Position numbers and translations under genes: made by a program | The notes under the pieces: model-generated | What the model was told of the DNA's origin: nothing | Database searches by the model: none | The model's input: only the letters and a program-made list of their open reading frames with translations | In this document: one piece after another, positions 9,220 to 16,916 of the stretch | Layout of the letters: each line of letters starts with the position of its first letter | Numbering within the stretch: position 1 is the stretch's first letter | NCBI GenBank assembly: GCA_047974405.1 | Contig: JBKECI010000072.1 | Location: 1-64,000, forward strand | Origin: UPXZ01 sp047974405 | Lineage (GTDB): Bacteria; Bacteroidota; Bacteroidia; Bacteroidales; Paludibacteraceae | DNA: 64,000 bases | Direction: 5' to 3'

Positions 9220-10518
9220 TTAGTTTTCTTGCCTAATAGCCTCTATTGCTTTTATATTCATTGCTTTACGAGCAGGCAAATACCCTGCCAGCACTCCAAT
9301 GGCGGCGATGATTAATAAGGAGGAAACTCCTACGCTAAAACTTATTTGAGGATCTTTGAAGAAACCGTCGCCGTTTTGGAGAAGAATACCTATGGCGCTT
9401 AGCAGCCCGACCCCCAGCATCAATCCGCCTACGCCGGCTATCAAAGTAAGAATAACACTTTCGGTCATTATTTGTGTGATGATATTGCGCGGTGTAGCCC
9501 CCAAAGCACGTTTGATGCCTATTTCTTTGGTGCGTTCTTTGACCGTTACCATCATAATATTGCTCACTCCTATGCCTCCTGCGGCAAGCGTACCCAGTCC
9601 CACAATCCAAATGAGCGAGGCTATTCCTATCCCAAGATATAGAAACATGGTAAATTGGTCTTCGATATTCATTGTCCAAACTCCAGTTTTGTCATCAGGA
9701 GCAATGTCGTGCAATTTTTTCAATTCTTCCTGCACCCTTTGTTCTACAAAACTCACTTTTACGTCTGGCTTTGCCGTGATTGCCAAAAAATGAACTTTGT
9801 TACCTTGATTAAAAACCTGTTGCATTGTTGAAATAGGGAGTATGACAGTTTCTTCCGTATTTCCCCCAATGTTGATGTTTGCCAATTTTTTTGCAACACC
9901 CACCACTTGAAAGTAAATACCATTTAGCTTTATGTTTTCTCCTATGGGGTTTTCTCCTTTGTTGAAAAGCACTTCATACACGCGTTCTCCTATTACACAT
10001 ACTTTTCTTTTTCCTTCTACGTCTATGTCGTTGATATATCGTCCATAGGTAAGTTTGCACCGGTCTATTTCGTTATAGTTTGCCTGCACCCCTTTGGAGT
10101 TGAATGAACCACTTTTGTCTTCGTGTACGGTGTTGTTCCCATTGCCGGAACGCCCTCCGAATAAAACGGGAGAGAGGTGTTGTATTTCGGGGATTTTATT
10201 TCTCAATACATTCAAATCAGAATTAACCATACTCCAGTATCTCCCTTTTTTAAATCCTTTATAGGGTTCTGAGGTAGCTCCATCGCTTGCAAAACACGAG
10301 TTTGTAGCAAATCCTTCGATATTTTGCTGCATTCCTCGCTGGAGTGCAACTCCTGCGCCTACCATGACTACCAGCATAAACATTCCCCAGAATACTCCGA
10401 AACCGGTTAAAAAACTGCGGAATTTATTGTTCGTAATTGCTTGCCAAATCTCTTGCCAACGATCCAGATCAAAAATTTTCAATTTGGACATCGGATTTAT
10501 TCTTTTGTTTGCTTTCAT
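9220..10518 (-). CDS. ABC transporter permease, MacB/FtsX type (second permease)
   Basis: 432 residues. MacB topology: a first membrane helix near 33-58 (FLTGFGVFWGMFMLVVMVGAG), a large periplasmic MacB_PCD domain (about 60-280), then three C-terminal helices in an FtsX domain containing MMVTVKERTKEIGIKRALGA, the coupling segment that contacts the ATPase. The start at 10518 (MKANKRINP) is kept; MSKLKIF at 10491 is possible and nothing upstream decides between them. With the neighbouring permease at 10567-11823 it probably forms a heterodimer served by the single ATPase. Confidence 0.92.
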   Translation of the reverse strand: MKANKRINPMSKLKIFDLDRWQEIWQAITNNKFRSFLTGFGVFWGMFMLVVMVGAGVALQRGMQQNIEGFATNSCFASDGATSEPYKGFKKGRYWSMVNSDLNVLRNKIPEIQHLSPVLFGGRSGNGNNTVHEDKSGSFNSKGVQANYNEIDRCKLTYGRYINDIDVEGKRKVCVIGERVYEVLFNKGENPIGENIKLNGIYFQVVGVAKKLANINIGGNTEETVILPISTMQQVFNQGNKVHFLAITAKPDVKVSFVEQRVQEELKKLHDIAPDDKTGVWTMNIEDQFTMFLYLGIGIASLIWIVGLGTLAAGGIGVSNIMMVTVKERTKEIGIKRALGATPRNIITQIMTESVILTLIAGVGGLMLGVGLLSAIGILLQNGDGFFKDPQISFSVGVSSLLIIAAIGVLAGYLPARKAMNIKAIEAIRQEN

Positions 10519-10566
10519 TTTTTTTGCTTATTGGTGGAATGTGTCGGAGTGGATAATAGCTGCCTT

Positions 10567-11823
10567 TTACTCTTCTCTCATTGCTTCAATCGGCTTAATT
10601 TTTACAGCCCTGCGTGCAGGTATATATCCGGCAAATACCCCTGCAATAATGAGAACTATGGTAGCAAATACAACATAATTCAAATCTACCGTGGGATTTT
10701 TGAAAATACTCATTTGAGGTCCATCGCCACCGGCTGCCGCTGCCGCATTTTTATCGAGAATATAGCCGAAAAACTCCGAGATTCCTATTCCTACCATCAT
10801 TCCCAAATATCCAAATGTTGCCGTTATCAGTATCGATTCTATTATTATAGATTTCAAAATGGAGGATGAAGGTGCCCCTATGGCTTTTCTTATTCCAAAT
10901 TCGCGGGTACGTTCTTTGACAGAGACCAACATTATATTGCTTACTCCAACTATTCCGGCTATCAGGGTTAAAATACCTATGATGGTTACAAAAATGGTAA
11001 TGGCATTGAATATTTGCATCGTTTCGATATAGTCGCGCTGAGAGTTCCATATCCAAAGTGCTTTTTGGTCTTTCTTGTCAAACATCATTGTGGAGGCTAC
11101 TGCAGCTTTCAGTTTGTCGTTAAACTTTTCGTTTGCCTCCTCGGTATTCAAATCATTGACGGTAAGCGCTATGGTGCTCAGGTTGTTGTCCGGCTGAAAT
11201 ATGGTTTGAGATGTACTGAGCGGGATGTAGGCTTGCGAACTTCCCCACCCCTCTTTTTTTTCGTTGACTCCCACCACTTTGAACATAACATTCCCTACTT
11301 TTACAAATTCGCCGAGCGGATATTCGTCTTTGAACAGAGTTTCTACAATTTTTTTGTCTAATACGATTACTTTATTTCTCTCTTTTATGTCTATTGTGTT
11401 TATAAAACGTCCGTTTCCCGAATTTATCTCTAGTTTATAAATGTCACTATATTGGGGTTCTACACCTTTGAGTTGATAAGAGCCATATTCGCTACCGTAG
11501 GTGATGGTGGCGTTTGTTTCTACAATACTCGTTTTGGTCCCGGCTTCCGGGAGTGTGCCTACCGCTGTTTTTTCCTTGTCGGTAAGTTTCATTCTTCTAC
11601 CACTTTGTAACCCTTTGTAGGGAAGAGAGGTAACTCCTGGCCATATTTGGACCGTATTTACAGCCCTGTCGCTGAAGTTGCCTGTAACGCCGTTTTTCAA
11701 TCCATTGCCGGCACTCATTAGAATTATAAGAATAAAAATTCCCCATGAGACAGAAAGTCCTGTCAAAAACGTTCGTAATTTATTGTGGCGAAGAGTAGCT
11801 AATATTTCGTTGATGGTATTCAT
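10567..11823 (-). CDS. ABC transporter permease, MacB/FtsX type (first permease)
   Basis: 418 residues with the same architecture as the next permease: N-terminal helix (FLTGLSVSWGIFILIILMSAG, about 18-40), periplasmic MacB_PCD domain, three C-terminal helices and the FtsX coupling motif SVKERTREFGIRKAIGA. The start codon overlaps the stop of the ATPase gene (ATGA at 11820-11823), so translation of the two is coupled. The two permeases are clearly related but not near-identical. An alanine/glycine-rich loop (KNAAAAAGGDGPQ) near 357-370 in the membrane domain is unusual. Confidence 0.92.
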   Translation of the reverse strand: MNTINEILATLRHNKLRTFLTGLSVSWGIFILIILMSAGNGLKNGVTGNFSDRAVNTVQIWPGVTSLPYKGLQSGRRMKLTDKEKTAVGTLPEAGTKTSIVETNATITYGSEYGSYQLKGVEPQYSDIYKLEINSGNGRFINTIDIKERNKVIVLDKKIVETLFKDEYPLGEFVKVGNVMFKVVGVNEKKEGWGSSQAYIPLSTSQTIFQPDNNLSTIALTVNDLNTEEANEKFNDKLKAAVASTMMFDKKDQKALWIWNSQRDYIETMQIFNAITIFVTIIGILTLIAGIVGVSNIMLVSVKERTREFGIRKAIGAPSSSILKSIIIESILITATFGYLGMMVGIGISEFFGYILDKNAAAAAGGDGPQMSIFKNPTVDLNYVVFATIVLIIAGVFAGYIPARRAVKIKPIEAMREE

Positions 11824-12494
11824 TTTCTTGTTTCGTTTTCTATCAACCCGTCTTTGATGTGTATTACCCTTTTGGTGATGTCTGCCACCGATTTTTCGTG
11901 GGTTACAATAATGGTGGTAATCCCTTCGCCGTTTACTTGTTTGAGAACTTCCATTACCTCTTCGGTGGTTTTACTGTCGAGAGCTCCGGTAGGTTCGTCG
12001 GCGAGTATTACTTTGGGGTTGGATATTAATGCTCTCGCAATGGCTACACGCTGCTTTTGTCCTCCCGACATTTCGCTAGGGTAATGTTCCGCCCACTCTT
12101 TCAATCCCATTTTGTCTAGGTATTCCAATGCGATTATGTTCCTTTTTTTTCGGCTTATGTTTTTGTAATAGAGTGGTAATGCTACATTTTCCATCGCGTT
12201 TTTGAAATTAATCAAGTTGAACGACTGAAAAATAAAGCCGATAAGCTCGTTTCTGTAATATGCGGCTTGTTTTTCCGAGAGACTTTTAATTAGCGTTCCA
12301 TTCAAGCGATATTCTCCCTCGTCGTAACTATCGAGAATGCCGAGTATATTTAGCAACGTGGACTTGCCCGAACCTGAAGCTCCCATGATAGATACAAACT
12401 CTCCTTTGTCAATATTCAGGTCAATCCCTTTGAGTACGTGGAGTGAAGTGGCTTCGGTATAGTACGTTTTGTGAATGTTTGTCAGATTGATCAT
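11820..12494 (-). CDS. ABC transporter ATP-binding protein, MacB/LolD type
   Basis: 224 residues, a complete stand-alone nucleotide-binding domain: Walker A GASGSGKST (38-46), Q-loop FIFQSFNLI (about 88), signature SGGQKQR (about 144), Walker B VILADEPTGALDS (about 160), H-loop IVTHEKSVA. The LolD/MacB branch fits the FtsX-type permeases encoded just downstream with a 4-base overlap. Located 11 bases after the SHOCT-DUF4870 gene, so it is co-transcribed with it. Drives mechanotransmission-type export rather than import. Confidence 0.94.
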   Translation of the reverse strand: MINLTNIHKTYYTEATSLHVLKGIDLNIDKGEFVSIMGASGSGKSTLLNILGILDSYDEGEYRLNGTLIKSLSEKQAAYYRNELIGFIFQSFNLINFKNAMENVALPLYYKNISRKKRNIIALEYLDKMGLKEWAEHYPSEMSGGQKQRVAIARALISNPKVILADEPTGALDSKTTEEVMEVLKQVNGEGITTIIVTHEKSVADITKRVIHIKDGLIENETRK

Positions 12495-12505
12495 TTATTA
12501 CTGTT

Positions 12506-13037
12506 TTATTTTGTTTTAAAAAATCGAATACTCAAAGGGTAATTCCAAATTTCTCCTTTGCTTGCTTTAACAGCACCTACAATAACAAAGAGCAGGTTCA
12601 AGACACCCAAGAATACAAAAGGGATGATTAAATTTCCAAAAATCCAACTTAAAGCCGGTAAGGGGCTCTGTGTTTTGTCTGTCATAGGGATTAAGATGAG
12701 ACCGGTGATTATAGCCGTTATTATTAGGATAAAAATGTAGATAATAACGCTGATATTCCAGTTTAAAACAATTTTTCCATTTGTATCTACAGTTTTGTCT
12801 TCATTTCTCGACATCCACATAACAATTGGAATAATAAATCCCCCCCCCAGGTATTAGCATGTTGGACAATTGAGAAATGTGCATCCACATATTGTACTTG
12901 CTGTTGTCTGTATAAACAGCAGTGTCGTTGTCAGAATTTAATATTTTCTCTTTTTCGACAATATATTCACTTTCGTTTACCACCCCCTTTTTAAAGAGAT
13001 CATTTAATTTCTGAAGATTTTCATACCTGTTTTCCAT
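12506..13037 (-). pseudogene. SHOCT plus DUF4870 membrane protein, frameshifted at a G9 tract
   Basis: The first part (13037 down to about 12850) encodes a SHOCT-like oligomerisation segment (LNDLFKKGVVNESEYIVEKEKIL) followed by WMHISQLSNMLIPGGG, the start of a DUF4870 domain. The rest of DUF4870 lies in another frame ending at 12506: VMWMSRNEDKTVDTNGK, then two hydrophobic segments. The frames join if the run of nine G on the coding strand (C at 12840-12848) is read as eight. As written, the first frame stops soon after the run at 12801. A second start (ATG at 12820) could express the distal part alone. The break may be a sequencing/assembly error, phase variation, slippage or real decay. 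It heads the efflux operon, 11 bases before the ATPase gene. Confidence 0.82.
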
Positions 13038-13068
13038 ATTGCAAAACTGTTTTAATTTGAAGTGATTG

Positions 13069-13099
13069 CAAAAATATAATTTTTAATAATACCTTGCAA
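13069..13099 (-). promoter_or_regulatory. Promoter of the SHOCT/ABC/PadR/PspC operon
   Basis: On the minus strand TTG (13097-13099), a 20-base spacer and TATTTTTG (13069-13076) match the Bacteroidota -33/-7 promoter. The start codon at 13037 lies about 25 bases after the expected transcription start. Confidence 0.6.
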
Positions 13100-13172
13100 T
13101 ACATAGTACTATTTGTGTGGAGTATTTTTTTAGGGCAGAATATTTTATTATGTTGATTTATAAACACATATG

Positions 13173-13232
13173 TACATGTAGAATTTAAAACATTACATGT
13201 ATTTAACAAAAATATTTTTTTATTTACATGTG
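13173..13232. promoter_or_regulatory. Three phased ACATGT palindromes between divergent promoters (candidate operator)
   Basis: TACATGTA at 13173-13180 and 13194-13201 and TACATGTG at 13225-13232. The centres are 21 and 31 bases apart, about two and three turns of the DNA helix, so all three face the same side. They lie between the minus-strand operon promoter (13069-13099) and the plus-strand acyl-CoA ligase -7 box (13293-13300). ACAT/ATGT half-sites are what PadR-family repressors recognise, and a padR gene lies in the operon. Binding is inference. Confidence 0.5.
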
Positions 13233-13292
13233 AACGCGGGTTGGCAAACACTAATTAGCATGCACAATATTAGACTATTTGTGTGATTTTGT

Positions 13293-13300
13293 TATTTTTG
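13293..13300 (+). promoter_or_regulatory. -7 box of the acyl-CoA ligase promoter (TATTTTTG)
   Basis: Exact TAnnTTTG match 60 bases before ATG 13361. It lies downstream of the GTG at 13283, which argues against that earlier in-frame start. No clear -33 element. Confidence 0.5.
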
Positions 13301-13360
13301 CATTATGTTATTTCGTTGTTCTTACTAGGTAGTTTTAGTCTTAAATATGCAATAAATTAT

Positions 13361-15094
13361 ATGATTAAGAAAAATTTCATAAGATTGTTTGAAGATAGTT
13401 TCCGAAAAAACTGGTATCTCCCCGCATTTAGTAATTACGGAGAGGGCGTAACTCTATCTTACAAAGAGGTGGCTGTAGGGGTTGCAAGGCTCCATTTATT
13501 ATTCAAGGAAGCGGGAGTAAAGCCTAATGATAAAATAGCGCTTGTCGGACGCAATAATGCAAATTGGGCTACGGTTTATATTGCCACCGTAACCTTTGGA
13601 GCAGTAATTGTCCCTATTTTGCAAGATTTCACCCCACATGATGTGCATCATATTGCCAACCACTCCGAGTCTAAATTGATGTTTGTGAGCGACACCGTTT
13701 GGGAAAACCTGGAAGAGGAGCATCTGAATACGGTAAGGGTGGTATTCTCGCTAAACGATTTTTTGCTTATCAGCTTGCTTAATTGTCCGGTAGAGGCTCT
13801 GTCGAAGTCGGAAAACGGGCATAACGATAGCGAATTGCTGCTGGATAAAAATAGACTGACAAAGCAATTTGTAGAATTGAGATTCAAAGAAAAGTACGTT
13901 CATGGCTTTCATAAAGACGATGTGAGGTATGCCGACAAGCCTAATGCCGAAATAGTGTCTATCAACTATACTTCCGGCACCACGGGATTTAGCAAAGGAG
14001 TTATGACGAGCGGTAACGCTTTGGCCGGAAATGTTACATTTGGTCTTAGAACCAAACTGGTTGAGCAGGGTTACAATATTGTTTCTTTTCTCCCGTTGGC
14101 GCATGCCTATGGGTGTGCATTCGATTTTTTGACTCCAGTGTGTGTGGGAGCACACATACACTTTATAGGTCGTACCCCTTCTCCCAAAATATTATTAAAA
14201 GCATTTGAAGAAATACGCCCCAATGTAATATTTTTGGTACCACTCATTGTCGAAAAAATATACAAAAAACAAATTCAGCCAATACTCAAAAAACCATTTA
14301 TAAGCTGGGTACTCAGCATACCTTTACTTGACCACACAATATTATCGCAAATAAGAAAAAAGTTGATAGACGCTTTTGGTGGAAATTTTTCGCAAATAGT
14401 CATAGGGGGAGCCCCTCTCAATGTTGAAGTGGAAGAGTTTTTTCATAAAATAAAATTTCCTTTTACCGTAGGTTATGGCATGACCGAGTGTGCCCCTTTA
14501 ATTAGCTTTTCGGACAAAAGTGAATTCAAAATTAAATCGGCAGGGAAAATACTTGATATTATGGAGGCAAGGATAGACTGCCCCGATCCCGAAACAGGAA
14601 TAGGAGAAATTATAGTACGTGGCGAAAATCTGATGTCGGGATATTACAAAAACCAAGAGGCTGCTGATGCCATTATCGATACGCAAGGGTGGTTGCACAC
14701 AGGAGATTTAGGAACCTTGGACGAGCAAGGGAATGTCTTTATCAAAGGACGCAGCAAAACAATGATACTAAGCGCCAATGGGCAAAATATTTACCCCGAA
14801 GAGTTGGAGTCCAAACTCAACAATATGCCTTTTGTAGCAGAAAGCCTTATAGTTGAAGACAAGGGTAAGCTCGTAGCTTTGGTGTACCCAGACTATGATG
14901 CCGCAAATACCCAACATTTGGATGAAGATGGATTAGAAAAAGTAATGGCAGATAATCTCCGAGCAATGAATAGGATAAATGCCGTGTATGAACAAGTATC
15001 AAAAGTACAAATTTATCCAAGAGAATTTGAGAAAACTCCCAAAAAAAGTATAAAACGATATTTGTATTCAGTAAATGTAGATGTGTATAATTAA
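13361..15094 (+). CDS. Long-chain fatty acid--CoA ligase (AMP-forming, ANL superfamily)
   Basis: 577 residues from ATG 13361 (MIKKNFIRLFEDSF); the upstream GTG at 13283 is excluded by the -7 box inside that stretch. Activates a carboxylic acid with ATP and CoA through an acyl-adenylate. P-loop-like NYTSGTTGFSKGVM near residues 203-216, GYGMTECAP (about 370), adenylation motif TGDLG (about 447) and the hinge KGRSKTMILSANGQNIYPEELE (about 463-485) are all present, so the enzyme looks active. Membrane-associated fatty acid ligases of this type recycle or import fatty acids. It is a single gene facing away from the efflux operon and shares with it the region holding the ACATGT sites. Confidence 0.9.
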   Translation: MIKKNFIRLFEDSFRKNWYLPAFSNYGEGVTLSYKEVAVGVARLHLLFKEAGVKPNDKIALVGRNNANWATVYIATVTFGAVIVPILQDFTPHDVHHIANHSESKLMFVSDTVWENLEEEHLNTVRVVFSLNDFLLISLLNCPVEALSKSENGHNDSELLLDKNRLTKQFVELRFKEKYVHGFHKDDVRYADKPNAEIVSINYTSGTTGFSKGVMTSGNALAGNVTFGLRTKLVEQGYNIVSFLPLAHAYGCAFDFLTPVCVGAHIHFIGRTPSPKILLKAFEEIRPNVIFLVPLIVEKIYKKQIQPILKKPFISWVLSIPLLDHTILSQIRKKLIDAFGGNFSQIVIGGAPLNVEVEEFFHKIKFPFTVGYGMTECAPLISFSDKSEFKIKSAGKILDIMEARIDCPDPETGIGEIIVRGENLMSGYYKNQEAADAIIDTQGWLHTGDLGTLDEQGNVFIKGRSKTMILSANGQNIYPEELESKLNNMPFVAESLIVEDKGKLVALVYPDYDAANTQHLDEDGLEKVMADNLRAMNRINAVYEQVSKVQIYPREFEKTPKKSIKRYLYSVNVDVYN

Positions 15095-15162
15095 CTGATA
15101 TTTAATATACTAGGCTATTAGCAATGTTAAACTTTAAAATAATTCAAAAAAAACTAAAATAA

Positions 15163-15195
15163 TTTGTTTGTATAATCAATAAAATAGTAATTTTG
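15163..15195 (+). promoter_or_regulatory. Promoter of the first small lipoprotein
   Basis: TTTG at 15163-15166, a 21-base spacer, and TAATTTTG at 15188-15195: a good match to the -33/-7 Bacteroidota promoter, 55 bases ahead of the start codon. Confidence 0.6.
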
Positions 15196-15249
15196 CAATG
15201 TTTTTCGAACAAAACGATTGTTTAATTTAATTTTGTTTTTTTAAAGAAA

Positions 15250-15432
15250 ATGAAAAAAGTATTTTTCCTTGCAGTAATTGCAGTAGCTATTGTTTCTTGT
15301 GGACCTAAAAAGACAGAACAAACTGTTGTAGAAGAAGACTCTATTGTATCTGTAGATACTATAATAACGAATGATTCTACGGTTGTAGATTCGACAGTAT
15401 CGATCGTTGGCGATACCATCTCTGTAAAATAG
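15250..15432 (+). CDS. Small acidic lipoprotein (60 aa), first of a tandem pair
   Basis: 60 residues: Lys-Lys signal peptide, hydrophobic stretch, lipobox IVSC with the lipidated Cys at 17, then a short Asp/Thr/Ser/Val-rich tail (about 43 residues) with no Trp, His or further Cys. No family recognised. Probably a surface or periplasmic lipopeptide of outer or inner membrane. It shares 26 identical bases around its start (15241-15266) with the start of the next gene (15642-15667), so the two are likely duplicates. Each has its own promoter. Function unknown. Confidence 0.8.
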   Translation: MKKVFFLAVIAVAIVSCGPKKTEQTVVEEDSIVSVDTIITNDSTVVDSTVSIVGDTISVK

Positions 15433-15584
15433 GGTTTTGACAATGTACAGGAAGTTGTTAAAAGTAGTGATTTCCGATGTATAATACAATGTTTTTTAGT
15501 CAATAAATGACAGCAAAATGCCGAAAGGTAAAAAAAAAACAAAAAAAAACCATAATTATTAATGTTATATCGAAATATTTGATA

Positions 15585-15592
15585 TAACTTTG
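15585..15592 (+). promoter_or_regulatory. -7 box of the second small lipoprotein (TAACTTTG)
   Basis: Exact TAnnTTTG match, giving an untranslated leader of roughly 50 bases before ATG 15651. No strong -33. Confidence 0.5.
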
Positions 15593-15650
15593 TCCCGAAA
15601 TTGAATTGAATAGATTATAACATGTTAAATTTTTTAAAGGATTAAAGAAA

Positions 15651-15833
15651 ATGAAAAAAGTATTTTTATTTTTTGCTGTAGCTGCAGTATTTGCTGCATG
15701 TACTCCAAAACAAGCTCAAACTACTGAAGAAACTGTAGATTCAACTGTTGTTGAAGTTGTTGACACGCTTGCTGCTACTGCTGATTCAGTTGTTGCTACT
15801 GTTGATTCAGTTGCTACTCAAGTAGTAAAATAA
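15651..15833 (+). CDS. Small acidic lipoprotein (60 aa), second of a tandem pair
   Basis: 60 residues, same length as its neighbour: signal peptide MKKVFLFFAVAAVFAAC with Cys 17 as lipidation site, then a tail with repeating DS(T/V)V units (VDSTVVEVVDTLAATADSVV) that could form an amphipathic helix or a flexible acidic stalk. It has a separate -7 box and is followed by a strong terminator, so it is a self-contained, probably well-expressed small gene. No family name recognised; calling it Lpp-like would be a guess. Confidence 0.82.
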   Translation: MKKVFLFFAVAAVFAACTPKQAQTTEETVDSTVVEVVDTLAATADSVVATVDSVATQVVK

Positions 15834-15860
15834 TTTGGCTATAGCAAAGTTATTAGACAC

Positions 15861-15894
15861 AAAAGTCTGCTGCATTCGTAGCAGACTTTTTTTA
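15861..15894 (+). terminator. Strong intrinsic terminator after the small lipoproteins
   Basis: Perfect 11-pair stem (15861-15871 with 15880-15890), 8-base loop, and a T tract running to 15893. Clear rho-independent shape. Confidence 0.9.
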
Positions 15895-15910
15895 TATCCC
15901 AAAAATATCG

Positions 15911-15918
15911 TATTTTTG
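15911..15918 (+). promoter_or_regulatory. -7 box of hisG (TATTTTTG)
   Basis: Exact TAnnTTTG, 23 bases ahead of the ATG at 15942. A purine-rich AGAGAGAGAC precedes the start and can serve as ribosome binding site. Confidence 0.55.
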
Positions 15919-15941
15919 CGAAAAATTAAAAGAGAGAGACT

Positions 15942-16793
15942 ATGCTGAGAATTGCCGTACAATCAAAAGGAAGACTTCATGAAGATACGATGAAACTTTT
16001 GACCGAGTCCGGAATAAAAATAGAGTCGGGAAAAAGACTGTTGCTGTTACAATCAAAAAATTTTCCATTAGAAATTCTTTATTTGCGTGATGACGACATC
16101 CCACAGTCTGTCGCCGACGGCATTGCCGATATTGGTATTGTTGGCGAAAACGAGCTTGTGGAAAAAAACAAAGAAACCGACATAGTAAAACGGCTTGGAT
16201 TTAGCAAATGCAGGCTCTCGCTGGCCATACCCAAACATGAAGAGTATCAAAGCGTTCAATGGTTTGAGGGAAAAGTCATAGCCACTTCCTATCCTATGAT
16301 TTTGAGAGATTTTCTGAAAAGACAACAAGTCAATGCAGACATACATGTCATTACAGGTTCGGTAGAAATAGCACCGGGTATTGGTTTGGCAGACGGGATA
16401 TTTGATATTGTCAGCTCGGGCAGTACGTTGGTAACCAACAGGCTAAAAGAAGTTGAAACAGTTATGCACTCTGAGGCATTGTTGATCGGTCATAAAAATT
16501 TGTCTGCCGATAAAAGAAAAATACTCGATGATTTGCTGTTTCGAATTGAATCTGTGCAACTTGCCGAGGATAAAAAGTATGTGTTGATGAATGTTCCCAC
16601 CGAGAACATCGAAAAGATTACGGAGGTGATTCCAGGCATGAAAAGCCCGACGATAATGCCATTGGCTAAAGAAGGGTGGAGTTCGTTCCATGCCGTAATA
16701 CGGGAAAAAGAGTTTTGGGACATTATTGGAAAATTGAGAAAACTCGGAGCTGAAGGTATTTTAGTTATTCCGATAGAAAAAATGATTTTATAG
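15942..16793 (+). CDS. hisG: ATP phosphoribosyltransferase, long form
   Basis: First enzyme of histidine synthesis: condenses ATP with PRPP. 283 residues, the long HisG form with a C-terminal ACT-like regulatory domain (about 210-283, with PTENIEKITEVIPGMKSPTI), so it should work as a hexamer with histidine feedback and need no HisZ. N-terminal catalytic motifs: VQSKGRLHEDTMKLL, DIGIVGENEL and the PRPP loop SSGSTLVTNRLK (about 153-165). Odd point: hisD, hisC and hisB, which usually follow in Bacteroidota, are absent here; the next gene is an outer membrane protein 123 bases on. Confidence 0.96.
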   Translation: MLRIAVQSKGRLHEDTMKLLTESGIKIESGKRLLLLQSKNFPLEILYLRDDDIPQSVADGIADIGIVGENELVEKNKETDIVKRLGFSKCRLSLAIPKHEEYQSVQWFEGKVIATSYPMILRDFLKRQQVNADIHVITGSVEIAPGIGLADGIFDIVSSGSTLVTNRLKEVETVMHSEALLIGHKNLSADKRKILDDLLFRIESVQLAEDKKYVLMNVPTENIEKITEVIPGMKSPTIMPLAKEGWSSFHAVIREKEFWDIIGKLRKLGAEGILVIPIEKMIL

Positions 16794-16916
16794 AAAGAAG
16801 AATTGACATAGCAATAAAAAAGCATTCTTTCAGTTTCTTTTATGTCAGTTTCTTCTATTCAACAAACTAAATATTGCTGTTTTTTTTTATTATTACGCAC
16901 TCAACAATAACTTTTA

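Noticed and set aside
13283..13360. N-terminal extension of the acyl-CoA ligase from GTG 13283
   Set aside because: A TAnnTTTG promoter box lies inside it and the extra hydrophobic residues are not typical of the family.
16793..16860. Imperfect inverted repeat after hisG as terminator
   Set aside because: The arms (16793-16810 and 16841-16860) pair with bulges, but no T run follows on the plus strand.
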